Shown in pieces: positions 48,532 to 61,000 of a DNA stretch of 64,000 nt. Where the stretch lies: positions 10,138,501-10,202,500 of the forward strand of contig JAUCBN010000055.1 of assembly GCA_035048815.1 (NCBI GenBank), given 5' to 3'. Position 1 is the first letter of the stretch. Every line of letters begins with the position of its first letter. The notes beneath the pieces are model-generated. The model saw nothing but the letters and a program-made list of their open reading frames with translations, had not been told where the DNA came from and ran no database searches. The position numbers were made by a program, and so were the translations under genes. This stretch comes from Abelmoschus esculentus (Eukaryota; Streptophyta; Magnoliopsida; Malvales; Malvaceae).

Positions 48532-48680
48532 AATATTTGAGCATTCATTACATGAAGAATCTGAGAAGTATTTCAATTACTGGTTATTGTTTACAGATTG
48601 TATAGCGGAGGCGCCGATGCCATCACGACGAGGCTTACGCCTTCCTTCATCCATGACTCAACCTTAACCATCCGTCGACC

Positions 48681-50334
48681 TGCACGGTTGAATCATACCA
48701 CACAACATTAGTTTTCTCTTGTAAAGGTTCCTGGTTTTCTTAGTGGGGTTCTTGATTTACGCAATAAAAGCGACCGTACAGACCCTCGAAAAAGAAGGGG
48801 CCCAAATTTTAATAAACTACATTCATTAGATGATGTTAATCTTGAAATTCATTAAAAAATTTTGAGAACACTATTAAAAAAGATGAGTTATAATTGTTAA
48901 AATGTTATAATTATTTTTTAAATATGACAATTGATTATAAAATCTTATTGATTATTATTACTATTACTTCAATAAAACTAGTGAGGTTTTGAAACGATCG
49001 CACAGGGGCCTTAGAAAGGACATTTGCTTCTAAGGGCTACAATTTTATAACTAGTGAAGGTCATGATTACTTTTAAGAACCATATTTTAATAAATTGCAC
49101 AGGGCCCTAAAATTTTTAAACCGCCCCTCGATTTCTTTTTTCTAGTTAAACATAATCAAGAGCATTTATAGGCTAAGTCTAGCTATAAGAAGATAGCGAA
49201 CGCCACCTCCACCGCAACTGTTGCGACCTTCACTGCCACCAAAGCTAAGGGTTTTTTGAAAGCCACCACAAGTGAGTTTTTTAATTACAGTTTGAGTTGT
49301 TATTTTAATTTATTTTATATTAGATTGTGATATTATCGATTGTGCTATCAATTTAAATATATTTATTTGATAAAAAAAATTTATTTAAAAATATGTTTGC
49401 GTTGTTAAAAAAATAATTGAATTTGGATTTTCAGATTTGAATTTAGATTTTAGATATTTTATTGGATTGAATTTGGATTTATGTAAATAAACATAGATTC
49501 GGACTTGGATTCTTTTGAAGGCCCTATTATTAATTGGATTGAATTTGAATTTTTAAAGTCCAATTCAAATCCGAACAATTACCATCCCTACTTGTACTAA
49601 TATGTATACTGATAATGATATTGTTTACTCAAAATCCTAACTTTTTCATGTATCGGTACGAATCGACTCGAAAATATATTATTTTATTGAAAGAAAAGAA
49701 AATTAATGGCTTATACCTTTATTTTCTTACAGATAGTAACGAGATGGACAAAATAAAAATAAAATAAAAATCAACTGATTTTAATAAAGATTTAAAAGTT
49801 TGATAATTATAATAAAAATATTCTAAAAATTCAAAAACTATTTATATATTTTTACCATTAAAAAGTTAAAATTTATAACTTTTTAAATAAAAAATTATGT
49901 CAAGCACATGTTATTTTTTCAATAATAAAGTAAAATATTTCTATCAATAAGCCATGATTGAATGATAATTCTTGTTACGACAATTAATTATTCGATACTA
50001 AGATATGATAAAATAAAATGTTATTTATTTAAAGTAATATTTTCTTTAATAATTAAATATTATTATTATAATATGATTATTAATTTATTCTTGTATTAAA
50101 ATTTATTTAATATGATTATTTTTCATACTCCATATATTTATGTTTAATAATTTTATTAATTAAAAATATATTTTCACCAAAAATAGAACTTTTAATTTTT
50201 TAAAATATATTTTTAGTTATTAAGTAATACTATTTTATAGGCTAGTTTTGATAAACATTGCAAATGATTTTAATATTTTAAAAAATAGAATATGTTGAGT
50301 ATATTTTGGGATCTATGATAGAAATAAAATATAA
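48681..50334. other. Intergenic DNA, retroelement debris
   Basis: No gene. Near 49400-49590 are repeated GAATTTGGATTT-like phrases ending in TTACCATCCCTA, which resembles the right end of a hAT-like element. The rest is AT-rich. Confidence 0.35.
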
Positions 50335-50545
50335 AGAAAAGTCATTACTTATAGATGACGATTTGAGTGAAGACGTCACCTATAAATGACGACTTGAGTG
50401 AAGGCATCATCTGTAGGTGATGACTTTCCTCTAATTTTATCTTAAAAAATAAAGAAAATATTAAAATATTACAAATTAAGAAAAAAATCACCACCTGCAA
50501 ATGACATCTTCACTTAAATTGTCATCGATAGGTGATGATTTTCCC
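50335..50545. repeat. Dispersed GAGTGAAGACGTCA-type repeat, copy 2
   Basis: Contains GAGTGAAGACGTCACC, GAGTGAAGGCATCATC and an inverted version (GACATCTTCACTTAAATTGTC) around an AT-rich centre, so the block is roughly palindromic. It is the better copy of the block at 42055-42215. Confidence 0.5.
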
Positions 50546-50668
50546 CTATACTATAACTTTTGTCGTAAATCTTAAACTATATTCCGATGTACCTTATTTT
50601 TCAAAAAATTATTTAGGATAACATTATTCCCCAAAAGATAATTTATCATGATAATTTAAGGGAATGAT

Positions 50669-50945
50669 GACGTTTAGAAGAAATTATATCATGGGTAAAT
50701 CTCACCACGTGTCCATGGACCAACCACTAAAATTCATTCACATCATTATTTTTTCCATGTCGTATATTTTTTAAAGTGAATCCTCATTTAAAAAATGTTT
50801 TTAAAATGAATTAATAAAAAATGAGTAAAGATTCACTTTGGAAAATATATGACATGAAAAAAATGACGATGTTGATGAATTTTAGTGGTTGGTCCCACAG
50901 ATGACGTGGTGGGACTTACCCATGATATAATTTCTCGATGTTTAG
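50669..50945. mobile_element. MULE-type MITE, second copy, 9-bp target duplication
   Basis: The element is 50678-50936 (259 bp). It starts AAGAAATTATATCATGGGT and ends as the inverse of GAGAAATTATATCATGGGT; the inverted arms extend for about 110 bases (CACCACGT, GGACCAACCACTAAAAT, TGTCATATAT, AGTGAATC). The flanks GACGTTTAG and GATGTTTAG (50669-50677 and 50937-50945) are a 9-bp duplication with one change. Same family as 5033-5279. Confidence 0.8.
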
Positions 50946-51017
50946 GGTTACATTTAAGGAAATATATAAAGTTAAAGTAATTTTGAAAAAATAAACCAAA
51001 ATTTATAGTGTTGCTCG

Positions 51018-51685
51018 CCACCAACAGATAACTAGATCCATGTTAACTGTTGGATTAAACTGAAATTAACGGTGTATATAGACCTCACCATGAAAAATAT
51101 TAGTGAAGATTCACTTTGAAAAATATATGACATGAAAAAAATGGTGAAAAAATTATATCATGGGTAAGTCCCACCACGCCATCCGTGGGACCAACCACTA
51201 AAAATCATTCATATCATCATTTTTTTCATGTCATATATATTTCAAAGTGAATCTTCACTAATATTTTTTGTTAATTCATTTTAAAAACGATTTTTTTTTT
51301 CAATTGAAGATTCACTTTAAAAAATATATGACATGAAAAAAATGATGATATAGATGATTTTTAGTGGTTGGTCCACGGATGACGTGGTGGGACTTACCCA
51401 TGATATAATTTCTTCACCATTTTTTCATGTCATATATTTTTCAAAGTGAATCTTCACTAATATTTTTTGTTAATTCATTTTAAAAACAATTTTTTTTTCA
51501 ATTAAAGATTCACTTTAAAAAATATATGACATGAAAAAAATGATGATATGGATGATTTTTAGTGGTTGGTCCCACGGATGACGTGGTGAGACTTACCCAT
51601 GATATAATTTCCTCACCGACAAATAACTAGATCCATGTTAACTGTTGGACTAAACTGAAATTAAGGATGTATATAAACCTCCCCA
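51018..51685. mobile_element. Nested foldback MITE cluster with duplicated flanks
   Basis: A complete MITE of the same family occupies about 51147-51413, and part of a further copy runs to about 51610. Bases just outside the inner copy (GACATGAAAAAAATGGTG and CACCATTTTTTCATGTC) are themselves inverted, so the palindrome extends beyond the element. The sequence AACTAGATCCATGTTAACTG with about 40 following bases is present on both sides (51025 and 51627), so host flank was duplicated as well. The DNA should fold into long hairpins. Confidence 0.7.
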
Positions 51686-51689
51686 CCTC

Positions 51690-52022
51690 TAAAAAAACTA
51701 CTCATTTTAATCTATTCTCTCAAATATTTTTTAAATGTAATTATTTCTTTAATTTTTTCTATAATTCTATTATTCACCTAAATTCGCCAAATTAATCATT
51801 ATCTTAATATTTTTTAAATGAATAATAAAACAATCTCCGGCTAAAAGCCAAAGTACATTTTGAAATTCCTGATTTGCCCCTCTCCTAGCAAAACCAGTTT
51901 TCCCCTTTTCCTACGAACGCACCCCATCGTTCTTCTCTCTTAGTGTTTCCCTCAGGCCTCAACTTGCAGCGTTCTGTCTCTCTAACAGATTCAGTCAATC
52001 GAACGGCCGCCGATCACCGCCC
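51690..52022 (+). promoter_or_regulatory. Promoter and 5' UTR region of the UBP12/13 gene
   Basis: Pyrimidine-rich leader (CTTCTCTCTTAGTGTTTCCC, then TCTGTCTCTCTAACAG) directly before the ATG at 52023, and a marked drop in AT content after about 51890. No clear TATA box, as is common for broadly expressed plant genes. The boundary is approximate. Confidence 0.4.
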
Positions 52023-55000
52023 ATGACTCTGATGACTCCTACGCCGTTAGATGTAACCATCCAATTCACCACTATCGTTTTATTCCCTTTTTTATTTCAC
52101 TTCAATTCAGTTTCGATCCCCGTAACACAGCGGTTTTCAACTCTCTCAATGCTTTTTTCCTATCCAGCTTGAAAGAGGAAATTCATCATTATCTTCGATT
52201 CCATGGTTGGATTCCTAGGGTTTTGATCAGCAGATCCGAACTGTCCCTCTCACTTTTTTTGTGTTTATGTTTTTGTTTTGCAGCAGGAGGACGATGAGAT
52301 GTTGGTTCCACAAAATGACTTCGTCGAAGGTCCTCAGACGTTGGAAGGTGAATTTTCCAATTCAATTATTTCCCCCTCCGTTTGTTTCCCAAGAAACTGA
52401 GAGTTAGTTGAATTTCATTTAAAGAAATGAATGAATCCTTTTCTTTTCTGTTTTTAGTTTCAGCTGAATGGAATGCCTTATTTGCATTGTTTTGATTATT
52501 TATGGATATTCTATACTTCTGTTTTCTTTAATAATTCATATATTTGATGTTTTTTATGCTTTGTATTTTGAACTTTTGTCGTATTTATTATCAGTGGCGA
52601 AGCAAGCTGCAAGTAAAGTGGATGCACCAGCAGTGGATGATCCTCCATCAGGAAGGTTTACATGGACGATCGAGAATTTCTCAAGGCTTAATACTAAGAA
52701 GCTCTACTCTGACATATTCTTTATTGGAGGCTACAAATGGTAGTTTTAGTTCATCAGTTTGTGCTTTTTGAGTTCTAGCTAACATGCTTTTGCATTGATC
52801 TATCAATAAGATTTGTTTTGAATCCTATTGCACAGGCGGATACTTATTTTCCCCAAGGGTAACAATGTTGATCATTTGTCAATGTATCTTGATGTTGCGG
52901 ATTCAGCAACCTTACCTTATGGATGGAGTAGATATGCACAGTTCAGTTTAGCTGTCTGCAACCAAGTACAAAATAAGTATACAATTAGGAAAGGTATACC
53001 TGGCACTGGCAGTACTGGAATTCTTATGATTCGATTCCTTTATGTAGCATTTCTTTTAGCATATTATGCTGTTTGTAAGCTTGTTATTGGCGTTTCTCTT
53101 CGTGAATTTTTTACTTTCAGTGTTGGTTTGTGCATCCATTTTATACGGTTCAAGTTTTGTTCCTTTTCATCCTCCTCTTCTTTTAGAAATGACCTAATAC
53201 TGTTATTATCTGTAGCTTGTGTCTTGCAAACACTCTTCTAAGTGTATCCTAGATTGAGATTATTTTATTTTAATTTTTGCGAATGGAGTTTTGGAATGTT
53301 AATTTCTTTGGAATCTCCCACTCATTTTATTCATCATTTCCTTTTTGAAAATTGAAACAGTGGGTTGATGCCTGATTGATGTAGCATTTTCTTTTTTTCT
53401 CGTATAATGTAGAACTTTAAAATATTTTAATTTATTTATGCAAGTTTGAAATTAAAATTTTAGCACTTTTGCTGATTATAGGCTTTCTAGGAGTTTGTTG
53501 TTATAAATTTTCCTCAAGCCTTGGGTAATCTATATTCTGCTTCTTCACTGGAACCCTTATTCTAGACAGTTAAGATATGTTTTAACTGCATACTTGTTAC
53601 TTTCTAAAAAGCCTTTGGTTTTGAATTAGGACCTTTTTATCTTGTGGCATGGTGATTTAACTAATCCTGATACTCTTAATCTGGTTATTGTTGCTATTAA
53701 CTGCCTTGATTGAGTTTCTCAGTTTTCTATACATGCCCTGTTCTCCCTCTCATGACCTACAAATTATAAGTCGATATGGTTTTCCAATTCATTTTCTGAC
53801 CAATTTAGCTTTCTGAAAATAAGATATTTTGTATTACCTCAAAATTCAGTCTTGCAACTGGCCCAAGTCCTGATCCCTTTTGGCATTAAACTGGCCATAG
53901 ATCCATTTGAATAAAATACCCTTGTTCCTCCTACACTGAGATTAGATGTTGTAACTACCTCAATATAGAGGCATCAAGTTGTACTCCTTGATATCTGTTA
54001 AAGGAACATTTTGGCATTAGAGCAAATAAGTTCTCCATATTTTTCTTTATATTCTCTTTTTGGTCCTTTGTTCACCAAGTTTGGTGAACTGCTTTCACTT
54101 TTTATCTTGGAATCACTGTGAAAAATTGTGGGTGAGAATGGAGATGTTATTTTGGTTCATTGTTTCTTGATAGATTCAGAGTGTGATATATCGTCTGGGC
54201 TTTTCTAAAATTTATTGAAATTCAGTAGAAAGAGGAGGTGCATCGAATTTTAAAGTGAATTTACATAAAATTGCTCTTCCGAAAGATTCAGAGTGTGATA
54301 TATTGGGTGGATTCTTCATTTCTTGAATTGTCTTTGTGCCCACTTGTTTTTGATTTATCATGTATGCTCAAATTTTGTGTGATTGATTATTTGTTATTCT
54401 CTACAGACACACAGCATCAGTTCAATGCACGTGAGAGTGATTGGGGCTTCACTTCATTCATGCCTCTTGGTGAACTATATGACCCTAGTAGAGGCTTTCT
54501 TGTGAATGATACATGCGTTGTGGAAGCTGATGTTGCTGTCCGCAAGGTTGCTGATTATTGGTCCCATGACTCGAAAAAGGAGACTGGTTATGTTGGACTT
54601 AAGAATCAAGGAGCCACCTGCTATATGAATTCTCTTCTGCAAACACTCTATCATATTCCCTACTTCAGAAAGGTTAGCTTATTCTTTCCTCACTACATTT
54701 CTTATAGTTAAAATTCTAGTGGAAGTTAAATGTTTGACCTTATACATTTCAGGCTGTGTACCACATGCCAACAACTGAGAATGACATGCCTACAGGGAGC
54801 ATTCCATTGGCTTTGCAGAGTCTATTTTATAAGCTCCAGTATAGTGACACTAGTGTGGCAACCAAGGAGTTAACAAAATCTTTTGGGTGGGACACTTATG
54901 ATTCTTTCATGCAGCATGATGTCCAGGAACTTAATAGGGTTCTTTGTGAGAAACTTGAAGACAAAATGAAGGTATAGGGGTTTTCTTCAATTAGTATTTT

Positions 55001-58000
55001 GTGATTGATTGCTTGTAAATTTGTTTATAATGACATTAAAAAATTCTTCTTTAAATTTTATTTTTTTGAAAACTCTCAGGGAACAGTCGTGGAGGGTACA
55101 ATACAGCAGTTATTTGAAGGGCATCATATGAATTATATTGAATGCATCAATGTGGACTATAAGTCAACAAGAAAGGAATCATTTTATGGTACAAATTTTA
55201 AGGTTACAACAGATGACTAGATTATTAAAGATAGATATTTTGGGGCTTATAATTTTACACAATTATCTGTAGATCTTCAGCTTGATGTTAAAGGTTGTAA
55301 GGATGTTTATGCATCTTTTGACAAATATGTTGAAGTGGAGTGTCTTGAAGGTGACAATAGGTATCATGCTGAACAGTATGGTTTACAGGTAAGACACCTT
55401 GGATCACCAGTTCATTTTTACATGGAAACCTAAAACTTAGTAGTCAGATCGACAGATTCTATATTATTATAAACTAACTTCAATAAGTTGATTCATATCT
55501 TCTTTTCTTTGGTTGGTCTGTATTGTATTTTCTATCGGTCATCTTTGTTTTAATATGATTGGGAAAGCAGTCTGTTTTCCTCATGCTTTTTAGCTATTTC
55601 TTTTCAATATGACATTTACTTCTCTTCATGAACCACTGGGCACAATGTTCTGTACTTGTTTGTTTTACTTTCTTGCCTAAATATTCCCTATAAAGATGAC
55701 GTTCAAAGAATTTTGGGGGGTTTTGTGCCTTTTTTTCAGGATGCGAGGAAAGGAGTTCTTTTCATCGACTTTCCTCCTGTCCTTCAACTTCAGTTAAAAC
55801 GTTTTGAGTATGATTTCATGCGGGATACTATGGTGAAGGTTAGTAGCTCAATGGACAATTGAATATCTTGTTTTATTTTTCTGTTGCTTTTATGAATGCT
55901 ATTCTTGTCTAGTCTGAATTTAGTTTGAAAATTTTACTCTTAAGCATTTACTACTGCATCTTCAATAGTAAGCATACTTAATTACCCAGACTAGGACATG
56001 GTTCTATATACAGCCGATTCTATATGGTGATATCCTGAAATAAATGTATTTGGCTTTTAATTTTTCTTGTTGTACACTTGTACTTCTTTCATGTAAATCT
56101 GGTTCAGGAAAGATTCACTGAGATGATTTCTTATTTATACTTTGAGTTTATATCTCCCTTCTGAGATGGTGTTAATCTGAATTATTGCCTGTGTTGACCG
56201 TTTCTTATTATCCCCAATTATGTTTGATGTAAGAATTTACTTCTAAAAGTAGTATTGGAATATCTTTTTAAATTATCTTTAGAATTGCTAAGATGTTCCC
56301 CTTTGTTTCAAAATACAATGAGTATACCCAAATTATCAAACTAAAAATAAAATAGGATACTTGAATTGTTTCTTATTTATTAATGCAAGTATATACAGGT
56401 AGAAATATAATTTCCTGGAGTATTTCTATGTTGCAGTTAATATTTTCCTGAAACGATTTAGTCCTAGGGTTACCTTCAACATTATGGAATGCTACACAAG
56501 GGACTTGTGTTTTCAAGTATATTCATGCTGATTGTAGGTGTCTTATTGCCTTAGGTTTAATATAATAAGTTATCTGGACAAACCCATAGATTGTTTACAT
56601 GGTTCTTTTAGCATTTTCTATTTTAGTTTAGAAGTTAACAATAATGATTTAAATACATTTTCTGAGATTATTTTCCGATGTAAGTACACATTACAGTACA
56701 TACATTTTCAACCTTTGTTAGATAACATTGCTTTCAATTGTTTTGTCTCGAGTAAATGAATAGTATTATGAAGTGCATTAATTCTGATTTTAACATGGGC
56801 TGATTATTTTTTGTTCATTATTCAGTAGTCTAAAAGGCATTTTCTCTTTACTTGTACTATAGAATGGCAAATTGGTAATCAATTTGCAATTGATTTAGAT
56901 GACTTTTCTAGAAACTAGAAGGAACCAAAAGGGGCGTGGTCTTAAACTTTATGCTTCTCCTTGAAGCAGTTCTAAAATAATTAGGAACCAAAAGGAGTGT
57001 TGTAAATTTTGTATGGAAGTGCGTGTGAGATGGTGTAAGATAGAAAGGTATCGTAAATACTTTTAGACCTTTCTGTTCTATTCTCTCATGTTCATGTATG
57101 TGCATGTGTATGCATTTGGCTCAAATATGTGTCTTTAATCTGTGATATCCTTGAAACATTTCTTTTTTAACTTTTTATCATGCCTTTTCTTTATAGATAA
57201 ATGATCGCTATGAGTTCCCATTGCAACTTGATCTGGATAGGGACAATGGCAAGTATTTATCCCCTGAGGCTAACAGAAGCGTTCGCAACCTTTATACTCT
57301 TCATAGGTATTTTCTCAGTTTGTTGTGCTGTCCCTATGTTTTTTTATAGCTGTTGCTTGCCTTTGCTTATTTGATGTTAGAGACATAAGTAAAAGTTTTA
57401 AAGAAACCTGAATCCCTAAATGTTTAATCTGGTTTGACTACTGGTTACTAGATAATTCCATCAAGTAAGCAGTCTAATGGTATAACATTTAATCAAAACT
57501 AATAATATATGTTAAAACATGCAAAACTCCCATTTAATTAGATTTTAATGGTTTAGAGAATTCCAAAAGTGCGTGCAATAAGCTTGAAGAGCAATGAAGA
57601 CAAAGGAAAAATGTAATCTCCTAGACCGGTCTATGCATAGTCCAAATCTAGAAGATTATTTCTTACCAAAAATATTTAAAGATTTAAAATCATATTCTAG
57701 CAACAATTAATTCAAGTACAAGTAAGATTAATTAACCAAAGAAATGCATATTAAAATATAATTCATCATAAACTTCATGTCACTGTAAATTAGTCTGTCT
57801 GTAAGATGGGAAATATTACAACAAAATATGTGTACAGAATATGTCGATCCTCCAAGTGCTAGATTTGGGAAGCCTATCCGAAATTTGGAAGAGAAAAGTT
57901 TTGGTAATGTGAGCTAAGGAACTCAGTGTGTTCCAACAGTACAAATAAAAAACATTTTTATAAAACTCAAGTAATAAACATTTCAAAAAATCTTGTTATA

Positions 58001-61000
58001 AGAGCAACCAAAGTTTTCATGCAACCTATCTACTCTCTAACCGAACTTCAGAATACATTTCTCCAAAAATTTATCGTGTATTGGCATTAACTTGAGTCCA
58101 TTGGCATGGGTACCATCCTAAGGGGATACCTAAGGTCCAAACCTAGTAGGAATCACCCTAGACGAAGACTAGGAACATGAACAATAGGTAAATAGCAGAC
58201 AATAAATTTCAGTAAAATAATAACCAAAGAACATGCTTTCAATTAAACATACTTTAGGGCACACAAAACAATTATGCTATAGGACAAAGAAAACATATCA
58301 TACTCGATTAGAAATATCATATCAACTAGTTTATTTAAAACCATAATATAGCACACATGGAACACACCTTAAAAGGTTGAATCGCCAGAAAGTCTACTGG
58401 GCTACAAAGCCATGCTCTCTTGCAGTGCTAGAACGAGTTATAACGAGCTCTCGAGGTTATACTGATCGGGACAAGTTGGGCTGGGTGCAAGCATGATTCG
58501 AAGATTTGTGAGTACCAAAATGAAAGAGATACGATTGGAACGACACAACTCTGGCTAGGTGTTAAACGATGACCGTCTAATGACTGACAATGTGGGTTTT
58601 GGTTGTCTGGACACGTTGAAACCAAAGATGAGTGACCTGAACAGTCGATTGAGGTGGCCAAAGAACATGAGAAAAACAAGGCCTATTTTTACCCTAGGTT
58701 TGTTGAATCTTCAAGCCTCAATTATCGGTGATCAACACGTCGATTTCGAGAGTGTATGGAGGGGTTTTGCTTGGACGAGGATGGGGAACACAGAGGTGGC
58801 GACGGTGCAATCCATGTCATTGTAATGAAGCAAAATCGAAGTGGATGTTGGTGGGTAAAACAATGAACCGTAGTGGGAAATTTTGGGAGAGGTAGAGGGT
58901 TCTAGAAATCTTGTAATTAATTGGGCAAGTGGGTTGACTAATTTTATTTAATTTTAAGGTCGGTTATAAAAAAATATAGTGTAAGAGGTAGAGGGTTCAA
59001 GATTTAACCAAGAGCATCCTCAACTTAGATGGTTGGCACATGGACTTAATTGCCTAGGGGTCACAGATTCAACTCCTCACAATCACATTTCACCTCTACT
59101 TTTATTATTATTATTATTGTTGTTGTTGTTATTATTTAACCATTCTCTCCTTTTCTTCAATCTTTTCCTTTTCTTTCGTCTACTGTTAATCCAAGTATTG
59201 TGTTAGGCTTTGTTGGTTACTTGATATTTATTGGTATTGTTGTTTGTTCAGTGAAGATGTCTATTATTGAAATTTTTCTGCTTCCTTTTCTATATATTGT
59301 GCATGTTTTAACTGATGGATAAGCACATTTCAGTTTTTTATAATTATTATTCTTGTTTACAATAGTATACTAATCAAATTGGTCTCAGGGTCAGTTTGAT
59401 ATTGTTTTTGGAAAGTGTGGCGGGAAAGTACTTTTGAAAAGTGATTTTAAAAAGTACTTTTACATTTTTTGGTTTAAATAGGAGTGTTAGGTATTGTTGT
59501 CTTTTAAGTAGATAAATATTTATTTTAGACATTCTTTTTGAAAATATAAAAGGATTGGTGACATAAACGAGGATAGATGAGTAATTTTAAGTTAATTACA
59601 GAGTTGAAATATACTTTGTTCTGCACTTTATTATACAGAAAATAAGTCTCTTTATAGACTTTATACAAGGAGTTTTACATTGAGTAGTTAACTATAAAAG
59701 TAGGACTCTAAGACTCTAGGATTCTTATCTATTTTAGTTACAGGGTTAGAGTACAATTTAACTACTGAGTTAGAATAGGATTAGGATAAGTTATTTTATA
59801 CTAACTGAACTAACTTATACTAATCTACATTTTATTTTAAAGTGCTTTTGGAAAAGCTAAAAGCTATAAATTTCAGGTTTGAATTGTACTTTCCAAACCA
59901 AGCTGAAAAACATTTTTGACCTGAAAAGTTACATGTTTTGCATTGCTTTTGGTCCCAAAATCACTTTTGACCCCAAAATCACTTTTCAAAGGCATTACAG
60001 AACGGAGCTTCAATGGATTTGGTAGAAGCAAATTATGTTATTTACCTTATTTTTTGTAGAGTAGTAATGAAAATGTCAACTTAAGGTTATGTTGGTTTTG
60101 TATTGATGAAGCGTGCAATTACAGACTTTGTATGTGTCTTTTTATTACTTCTGTGTGCTAATATTTTCTCCATATTCTCTTAACTGCTTATCAAAAACCA
60201 TGCCACTTATTCTTTCATGATTCACTCGGATTAGTGTGCAAAAGGGCAGTAATAATATAATCACAATTTTGTCGGATCGTATGCAGTGTTTTGGTTCATA
60301 GTGGTGGGGTACATGGCGGGCACTACTATGCTTATATCAGGCCAACCCTCTCTGATCAGTGGTACTAATCATGTTTTGTAATTTTTTTGATTCTAGGCTT
60401 TTATTGCTCATTGCCTGTCATTGTTTTCCTGTTTTACTTGTGCTCACTTTAATGTTAATTGGGATTGGTCATCAAGGTTCAAGTTTGATGATGAACGGGT
60501 AACAAAAGAAGACATTAAGAGGGCATTGGAGGAGCAGTATGGTGGTGAAGAGGAGGTACTGTTCTCTTATCGCCATGTGTCAAACTTGATATTTCTTTCT
60601 TTTAGTAGGTATTTTTTTTATCTTACCCGTGTCTTTCAACAGTTACCACAGACAAATCCTGGGTTCAACAACACACCATTTAAATTTACTAAATATTCAA
60701 ATGCATATATGCTTGTGTATATACGAGAAAGTGACAAGGACAAAATAATCTGTAATGTGGATGAGAAGGACATTGCTGAACACCTCAGAGTAAGATTGCT
60801 CCCGATTTTTGTTAATTGCTAATTTAAATTTGCAGATGTTTATGTTCACTGCAAAATGTTGCCGTGTGCTTTGAACTTCACATTTCAGATAAGATTGAAG
60901 AAAGAGCAAGAAGAAAAGGAGCAAAAGAGAAAGGAAAAAGCAGAGGCACATCTCTATACCGTTATAAAGGTACAACATTCCTTATGCTGCTCTCTCTATC

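Larger units (their letters stand above)
46396..48680 (+). pseudogene. NBS-LRR resistance-gene remnant (LRR part only)
   Basis: LRR-coding sequence of a CC-NBS-LRR immune receptor, in three pieces. At 46400-46790 are leucine-rich repeats: PDSLPNLFALKKLLLRRCE, LSPLVGKINNLEELDLNETE and GKLRVLKVSMGHTNF. At about 46980-47150 is FYLDRHANAMSLSEFRTENM with LKFCLLFECNKMETI, a C-terminal LRR of the same class. At 48532-48600 is LQYLSIHYMKNLRSI. A CACTA-like miniature element (about 46795-46950) separates the first two pieces and a solo LTR (47175-48526) the last two. No NB-ARC domain (P-loop, GLPL or MHD) precedes it, so only the 3' part survives here. Confidence 0.75.

Noticed and set aside
58428..58825. 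Overlapping frames in UBP12/13 intron 10
   Set aside because: Both strands are open by chance over the same bases, with no known domain, inside a long intron.
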